Part shown: in pieces, positions 6,562 to 11,116 of the stretch
Position numbering within the stretch: position 1 is the stretch's first letter
How the letters are laid out: every line of letters starts with the position of its first letter
DNA from: REEB481 sp041170785
GTDB taxonomy: Bacteria; Bacteroidota; Bacteroidia; NS11-12g; UBA955
Length of the DNA: 11,116 nucleotides
Direction: 5' to 3'
Assembly (NCBI GenBank): GCA_041170785.1
Contig: JBEDND010000232.1
Coordinates: 1 to 11,116, forward strand
Notes under the pieces: generated by a model
Told to the model about the DNA's origin: nothing
Databases searched by the model: none
Seen by the model: the letters and a program-made list of their open reading frames with translations, nothing else
Position numbers and translations under genes: made by a program

Positions 6562-8679
6562 ATGAATTTAGGGGCATTCGGCAGATGGGTGTTGGCGCTC
6601 ACCTTGATGGCGACATCCATTCCTGTGCTCTATGCTGCTGAGCCTACAGTACAAGCATCTTCAGTTACGTTCCAGAGCCTGACATGCAACAGTGTGCGCA
6701 TCAATTGGACCCGTGGAAACGGAGCCCGCTGCATTGTATTGGTTAAAGAAGGCTCCGCCGTTGATGCCAGTCCTGCAGACGGCATGTCATACACCTCGTT
6801 CAGCGCCTTTGGAACAGGTTCAGAAATAGGAACCGGCAACTTTGCCGTGTACAACTTCCTGGGAAACAACGTAACCATTACCGGCTTGAAATCGAATACC
6901 GATTACCACATCGCCGTATTCGAACACGACAATAATCTTCCTGATTTTTTAACCACCAATCCCGCACGCGGGAACATCAGAACACATTTTCTGAATGTTG
7001 ATTTTTTATATTCCTACCAGGATTCCTGCCAATTCAACAACCTGTTTTCCTTCACGAATAAAACCACTTCCAGCTTTACAGGCCTTACCTATTTCTGGAC
7101 TTTTGGGGATGGCAACAGCAGCACTGCGAAAGATCCTACCCACAGCTATGCCAATGGAGGAAACTACTTCACCAGCCTGACCGTTACACCTTCTTTAGGC
7201 TGTCCGAATGTGTTTGCAAACCCCAAGGCCACCCTGGTCATTCCCAATATGTTTATCCGCATCGGGGTGAATGATACCGTTCAGTGCCTCTATAACAACA
7301 GTTTTCAAACCATCAATAATGATTCAACCCGAATCTTCAACAAGCTGAGCTTCGACTACCTCTGGGACTTCGGGGATGGTGAAACAAACACCCTTCCTGC
7401 ACCTAAAAAGAAATACAACAAAGCCGGCAATTACCGCATCAAGCATTTTGTTGAAACTTATTACTCAAACAACAAAACAGGTTGCATAGACAGTGGTTTT
7501 CTGGACGTAGTTGTGCAGCCAGACCCTTCGACAAGCAGCTATGTAAATGATGCAGTTCAGTGCCTGAAATATCAGTCTTTTGAGTTCGACAATTTCACGC
7601 CAGACATCATCAGCTATTCCTGGGATTTTGGAGATGCGAATACCAGCACCTTGAAAAATCCCACACACAAATATGCCGGTACAGGCACCTACACCGTCAT
7701 CCATCGGGCACAAAGCAATCAGGGTTGCGTTGGTTCGGACACCTTTCAGGTTCAGGTTACGCCTTCTTTAAATTCGGCATTTTCCGGCCTGGCTCCGGAT
7801 TACTGTCTGAATGACCCGCCGGCCACACTTACTCCTGTAGTTCCGGGAGGGTTGTTCTGGGGTAACGGCATCAATGGCAATGAGTTTACGCCTTCTCTGG
7901 TTGGTACCTTTCCCATTACATATGTGGTGAGTGACACGGTTTGTTCTGATACTTCCGTGCAGGCCGTTACCGTTAAACCCATTCCCCAGTTTAGTTTGGG
8001 CAGCGACATCAATGAATGTGTGAATGGGACCGTAACGCTCAGCACCAGCCAAGCCGGAAATTATGCTTGGAGTACCGGAAGTACTGCATCATCCATCACC
8101 GTGTCCCAAAGCGGAAACTATGCGCTGAAAGTAACTGAAAACGGTTGCAGCTGGCAGGACGACATCAACGTATTCATCGGCACTGCCCCCAAAGTGCGTC
8201 TGCCTTCTGATACTTCCTTGTGCAAAGGTGGATTTATCTACCTTTCAGCCACCTGGCCCAAGTCAACCTATCGATGGAGCACAGGAAGCAGCGACAGCGT
8301 AATTCTGGTTAGCCAATCGGGAACGTATTCCGTGGATGTGACCAATCCCTGCGGAACTGCCTCTGATGCGGTAAATGTGCTGTTGCAGGAAAACATTTGC
8401 AACCTCTTCATTCCCACGGCATTCACCCCGAACAGGGATGGATTCAACGAGTTTTTTGAAATCACCGGGAAAGACATCACGCCCATCAGCCTGAAGATCT
8501 ATAATCGCTGGGGACAGAAGGTCTATGAAAACACAGATTCTGAATTTCGTTGGGATGGAACCTATGGCGGCAAAGTATGCATGCCGGAAACCTATACCTG
8601 GCGATTCTCTTACCGCCTGAATTTGGGTGCATTCTCAAGAATCAACACCTTCAGCGGAACGGTCCAGCTGATGTGGTAA
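6562..8679 (+). CDS. Secreted multidomain PKD/Ig-like protein with T9SS type B sorting domain (gliding motility-associated C-terminal domain)
   Basis: This 705-residue protein should be exported by Sec and then through the outer membrane by the type IX system, ending at the cell surface or outside; adhesion is the likely role, but there is no enzymatic motif. Residues 1-26 are a signal peptide (hydrophobic WVLALTLMATSIPVLYA). An FN3-like module follows (about 30-141, with GNGARCIVLVKEGSAV and TGNFAVYNFLGNNVTITGL), then three PKD domains (about 143-228, 230-318, 325-400; signatures FWTFGDGNSST, YLWDFGDGET and YSWDFGDANTST), a PKD-like module (about 405-472), and two tandem Ig-like repeats (473-540 and 541-610) sharing WSTGS and VSQSGxY. 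The end (about 612-705) is a clear type B sorting domain: FIPTAFTPNRDGFNEFFEI, IYNRWGQKVYE, WDGTYGG, PETYTWRFSY. All 16 cysteines fall as one pair per module. I chose ATG 6562 over TTG 6553 or GTG 6559 because the promoter overlaps the former; a terminator follows directly, so it is a single-gene unit. Confidence 0.95.
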   Translation: MNLGAFGRWVLALTLMATSIPVLYAAEPTVQASSVTFQSLTCNSVRINWTRGNGARCIVLVKEGSAVDASPADGMSYTSFSAFGTGSEIGTGNFAVYNFLGNNVTITGLKSNTDYHIAVFEHDNNLPDFLTTNPARGNIRTHFLNVDFLYSYQDSCQFNNLFSFTNKTTSSFTGLTYFWTFGDGNSSTAKDPTHSYANGGNYFTSLTVTPSLGCPNVFANPKATLVIPNMFIRIGVNDTVQCLYNNSFQTINNDSTRIFNKLSFDYLWDFGDGETNTLPAPKKKYNKAGNYRIKHFVETYYSNNKTGCIDSGFLDVVVQPDPSTSSYVNDAVQCLKYQSFEFDNFTPDIISYSWDFGDANTSTLKNPTHKYAGTGTYTVIHRAQSNQGCVGSDTFQVQVTPSLNSAFSGLAPDYCLNDPPATLTPVVPGGLFWGNGINGNEFTPSLVGTFPITYVVSDTVCSDTSVQAVTVKPIPQFSLGSDINECVNGTVTLSTSQAGNYAWSTGSTASSITVSQSGNYALKVTENGCSWQDDINVFIGTAPKVRLPSDTSLCKGGFIYLSATWPKSTYRWSTGSSDSVILVSQSGTYSVDVTNPCGTASDAVNVLLQENICNLFIPTAFTPNRDGFNEFFEITGKDITPISLKIYNRWGQKVYENTDSEFRWDGTYGGKVCMPETYTWRFSYRLNLGAFSRINTFSGTVQLMW

Positions 8680-8705
8680 ACACAGATCATCCTTCACGTT
8701 TAAGC

Positions 8706-8739
8706 AAAAAAAATGCCGTTCCTGCGAACGGCATTTTTT
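8706..8739. terminator. Bidirectional intrinsic terminator between convergent genes
   Basis: A perfect 9-base stem, ATGCCGTTC (8713-8721) with GAACGGCAT (8726-8734), closes a CTGC loop. It is flanked by an A-tract (8706-8713) on the left and a T-tract (8734-8739) on the right, so either transcript ends in a hairpin followed by U residues. It lies 26 bases after the stop of the T9SS cargo gene and 20 bases after the stop of the dipeptidase gene, and should serve both. Confidence 0.93.
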
Positions 8740-8759
8740 GTGTTTGCATTGATCGAAAC

Positions 8760-10130
8760 TCAGCCCTGGTGGAGCTTCGCGAAATTTTGGAAGAAGTACG
8801 GAATGGTTTCAATTCCCTTGTAGTAATTGAACAAGCCGTAATGCTCGTCGGGAGAATGGATGTCGTCGCTGTCCAGACCAAAGCCCATCAACATGGTTTT
8901 AATGCCAAGCTCCTGTTCGAACAGCGCAATGATGGGAATACTTCCGCCGCCGCGTGTTGGAATCGGATCTTTTCCGAAGGTTTGACGGATGGCAGCAGCA
9001 GCCGCTTTGTAAGGAACTGAATCTGTAGGTGTGAGCACAGGCTCTCCTCCGTGGTGGGGAATCACTTCTACTGTTACACTTGATGGAGCAATGCTCTTGA
9101 AGTGGTTTTCAAAAAGTGCTGCAATTTTTTCTGAAGACTGATTTGGAACCAGGCGCATGGAAATTTTCGCCTGGGCTACAGAAGGAAGCACCGTTTTAGA
9201 ACCTTCTCCGGTATAGCCGCCCCAAATTCCGTTCACATCCAGGGTTGGCCTGGTTCCGGTGCGTTCCAGCGTGGTATAGCCATGTTCACCGTAAACATCT
9301 CCAATGTTCAGGTCTTTTTTATACGCTTCTACATCAAAGGGAGCCATATTCAGGGCCGCACGATCTTCAGCGCTCAGCTCGAGCACATCTTCATAAAAAC
9401 CGGGAATGGTAATGTGGCGATGCTCGTCGTGCAGACTGGCAATCATGCTGCACAACACATTGATAGGATTTGGTACAGCACCACCATAAACACCGCTGTG
9501 CAGATCGCGGTTCGGGCCGGTCACCTTTACTTCCAGATAGGCAATGCCCCGCAATCCTACATCCAAGCTTGGAATATCATTGGCAATCATGGAAGTATCG
9601 CTGACCAGAATCACATCTGCCTTCAGGCGTTCCTTATTTGCCTTGCAATAGGCGCTGAGGCTGGCAGAACCCACTTCTTCTTCACCCTCAATCATGAACT
9701 TGATGTTGCAGCTCAGGTTTCCGGTTTGCTGCATCATTTCAAAAGCCTTTACGTGCATGTACATCTGGCCTTTGTCGTCACAGGCACCACGGGCATAAAT
9801 GTTGCCATCGCGGATCTGAGGTTCGAACGGAGGCGTAGTCCATAAATCGTCCGGAACGCTTGGCTGCACATCATAATGACCATAAACAAGTACCGTCGGC
9901 AAAGCCGGATCTATGATTTTTTCACCATAAACAATCGGATGACCCGGAGTTTCTTCTACCACGGCCATATCGCAACCTGCATCCAGCAGTTTGTTTTTGA
10001 TAAAATCAGCCGCCCGGCGCACATCACCTGCAAAACGATTGTCTGCACTGATGGACGGGATGCGCAGCAAGTCGAATAATTCGTCAAGGAAGCGCTGTTT
10101 GTTGGCTTCCAGATAACTGTTCATATCCAT
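8760..10130 (-). CDS. M20 family metallo-dipeptidase (CNDP-like cytosolic dipeptidase)
   Basis: This 456-residue enzyme should cleave dipeptides in the cytoplasm using two metal ions, as in cytosolic nonspecific dipeptidase and beta-Ala-Xaa dipeptidases of peptidase family M20. The di-metal site is intact: H85 with catalytic D87 in YGHYDVQP, bridging D118 in GACDDKGQ, catalytic E151 and metal ligand E152 in EGEEEVGS, D178 in VSDTSM, and H425 in DIHSPDEH. H211 in DLHSG belongs to the lid/dimerisation domain (about 195-320), as in dimeric carnosinase-like members. Length matches the family, and no signal peptide is seen. The start is ATG at 10128-10130; a second Met at residue 3 is also possible. 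The gene lies 48 bases downstream of hutH on the same strand and may share its transcript. A TAAATTGC sequence (minus strand, 10135-10142) resembles a TAnnTTTG box lacking one T, with no TTG upstream, so an own promoter is unproven. The preferred dipeptide cannot be read from the sequence. Confidence 0.95.
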   Translation of the reverse strand: MDMNSYLEANKQRFLDELFDLLRIPSISADNRFAGDVRRAADFIKNKLLDAGCDMAVVEETPGHPIVYGEKIIDPALPTVLVYGHYDVQPSVPDDLWTTPPFEPQIRDGNIYARGACDDKGQMYMHVKAFEMMQQTGNLSCNIKFMIEGEEEVGSASLSAYCKANKERLKADVILVSDTSMIANDIPSLDVGLRGIAYLEVKVTGPNRDLHSGVYGGAVPNPINVLCSMIASLHDEHRHITIPGFYEDVLELSAEDRAALNMAPFDVEAYKKDLNIGDVYGEHGYTTLERTGTRPTLDVNGIWGGYTGEGSKTVLPSVAQAKISMRLVPNQSSEKIAALFENHFKSIAPSSVTVEVIPHHGGEPVLTPTDSVPYKAAAAAIRQTFGKDPIPTRGGGSIPIIALFEQELGIKTMLMGFGLDSDDIHSPDEHYGLFNYYKGIETIPYFFQNFAKLHQG

Positions 10131-10178
10131 GCCCGCAATTTACATAAGCGCACAGGCATTTTATGTTTCAGAAAGGCT

Positions 10179-11116
10179 TTAAGGAAACAGAAATTTCCTT
10201 GCCTGTTCCATGATTTCATTCATGGGCGTGGTTCGGTGATTGGGCTGTTCCCATTGTTCCAGCCATGTATGCAGTTCCGGAGCGATGGCCACCTGCTTGC
10301 GCAGGGAAAGTGCTCTGGATGCGCAGGCAAATTCAACCGCCAGTACCATTTTGGTATTCTCCAGCACCTTCAAGCCCTTAAGCACCGCATTGGCACCCAT
10401 ACTCACGTGGTCTTCCTGTCCGTTGCTGCTCATGATGCTGTCCACCGACGCCGGCGTGCAATACTGCTTGTTCTGGCTGACCATGGAAGCAGCGGAATAT
10501 TGGGCAATCATGTAGCCTGAATCCAATCCTGGATCTTCGGCAAGGAACGGAGGAAGTCCGCGCTGGCCGCTGATCAGCAGATAGGTGCGTCGTTCGCTGA
10601 TGGCGGCGAGTTCAGCTGTGGCCATAGCCAGGTAATCGGCGGCCAGTGCCAGGGGTTGCCCATGGAAATTTCCTGCAGAAAGCACCAATCCATCTTCAGG
10701 AAACACATTGGGATTGTCTGTCACCGAATTCATTTCACGTAAAAACACTTCCCGCACATGGCTGATGGCATCTATGGAAGCGCCGTGCACCTGGGGGATG
10801 CAACGGAATGAATATGGATCCTGAACATACGCTGTTTGCCTGCCCGCCGTTCCTGCCTGCTGCATCAAGTGGTAGATTTCTGCAGCCGCCTGCATCTGGC
10901 CCGGATGCGGCCTGATGGCATGCGGTTGGGGCATGAATGGCTCAGAACGCCCTTGAAACGCTTCAATGCTCAGCGCCGCAACGCGTGGAATTTGTTGCAG
11001 CAGCTTTTCAACCTCAGCCAATTGAAACAGCCCGAGTGCCTGCATGAACTGCGTGCCGTTGATCAGCGCCAGCGCTTCCTTCGGATGCAGCCTATGCGGT
11101 TCCAGGCCTTGTTCCT
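10179..11116 (-). CDS. hutH: Histidine ammonia-lyase (HutH), C-terminal part, 5' end outside the window
   Basis: HutH removes ammonia from L-histidine to give trans-urocanate, the first step of histidine degradation in the cytoplasm. The frame is open from the right edge, so 311 residues of a protein usually about 500 long are seen; an internal Met codon at 11043-11045 is not the true start because the conserved KEALALINGTQ lies upstream of it (about 11053-11085). Other family blocks are QDPYSFRCIPQVHG (about 10782-10823), NSVTDNP (10710-10730), GNFHGQP (about 10652-10672) and GQEDHVSMG (about 10392-10421). The Glu in QEDHVSM corresponds to the active-site Glu of Pseudomonas HAL and favours histidine over phenylalanine or tyrosine as substrate. 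The Ala-Ser-Gly triad that forms the MIO cofactor is outside the window. The stop is TAA at 10179-10181. No hutU, hutI or hutC gene is visible here; an M20 dipeptidase follows 48 bases downstream. Confidence 0.95.
   Translation of the reverse strand, partial: EQGLEPHRLHPKEALALINGTQFMQALGLFQLAEVEKLLQQIPRVAALSIEAFQGRSEPFMPQPHAIRPHPGQMQAAAEIYHLMQQAGTAGRQTAYVQDPYSFRCIPQVHGASIDAISHVREVFLREMNSVTDNPNVFPEDGLVLSAGNFHGQPLALAADYLAMATAELAAISERRTYLLISGQRGLPPFLAEDPGLDSGYMIAQYSAASMVSQNKQYCTPASVDSIMSSNGQEDHVSMGANAVLKGLKVLENTKMVLAVEFACASRALSLRKQVAIAPELHTWLEQWEQPNHRTTPMNEIMEQARKFLFP

Noticed and set aside
6514..6570. GATGAATT occurring twice around the T9SS gene promoter
   Set aside because: An 8-base match over a short AT-rich region is likely chance, and one copy includes the start codon.
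8550..9020. Open frame running through the bidirectional terminator and into the dipeptidase gene
   Set aside because: It crosses a clear terminator hairpin and overlaps two well-supported genes out of frame; the product has no domain.
9282..9845. 187-codon open frame on the plus strand inside the dipeptidase gene
   Set aside because: It is antisense to the conserved M20 core and shows no family motif.
1..11116. Search for a new defence, mobile or biosynthetic system, CRISPR array, tRNA or insertion sequence
   Set aside because: All genes fit known families, coding is continuous, and no direct-repeat arrays, transposase, integrase or terminal inverted repeats were seen by eye. The polymerase/exonuclease pair is the only suggestive grouping, and it is not strong enough to call a system.

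Overview
The window looks like chromosomal DNA of a member of the Bacteroidota. The evidence is: (i) a large secreted protein ending in a type B sorting domain of the type IX secretion system (T9SS), a system essentially confined to this phylum; (ii) two upstream regions carrying the phylum's -7 promoter element TAnnTTTG, one with a TTG element at the right distance; and (iii) weak or absent Shine-Dalgarno sequences. Base composition looks roughly half G+C, fairly high for the phylum. I cannot place it below phylum level. I see no rRNA, tRNA, CRISPR array, insertion sequence, phage gene or integration site. Coding is dense and reads as ordinary core chromosome.

Layout, left to right. Bases 1-682 (+) are the 3' half of rarA, a AAA+ protein of stalled replication forks. 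Bases 729-2507 (+) are a DEAD-box RNA helicase of the DeaD/CsdA type, starting with TTG behind a TAnnTTTG element. It converges on a 1024-residue DnaE-type DNA polymerase alpha subunit at 2520-5594 (-). The two stop codons are only 12 bases apart and sit in the two arms of a small inverted repeat. The polymerase also starts with TTG. After a 175-base divergent intergenic region comes a stand-alone 3'-5' exonuclease of the PolB-exonuclease-like family, 5770-6492 (+). Next is a 705-residue T9SS cargo protein with FN3-like, PKD and Ig-like modules, 6562-8679 (+), with the best promoter in the window almost on its start codon. A strong bidirectional terminator (8706-8739) separates it from two genes on the minus strand: an M20 metallo-dipeptidase (8760-10130) and, upstream of it by 48 bases, the 3' part of hutH (histidine ammonia-lyase), which runs off the right edge.

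Functional themes. The left half is nucleic-acid maintenance: fork rescue (RarA), RNA remodelling (DeaD), a short DnaE2/ImuC-like polymerase whose PHP domain has lost metal ligands, and a possible proofreading-type exonuclease facing it. The right half is surface/secretion plus peptide and histidine breakdown; HutH and the dipeptidase may be co-transcribed.

I did not find a convincing new multi-gene system. The observations most worth following are the divergent polymerase/exonuclease pair, the degenerate PHP domain and near-canonical clamp-binding peptide in the polymerase, the one-cysteine-pair-per-module layout of the T9SS protein, and the very short or absent leader in front of it.
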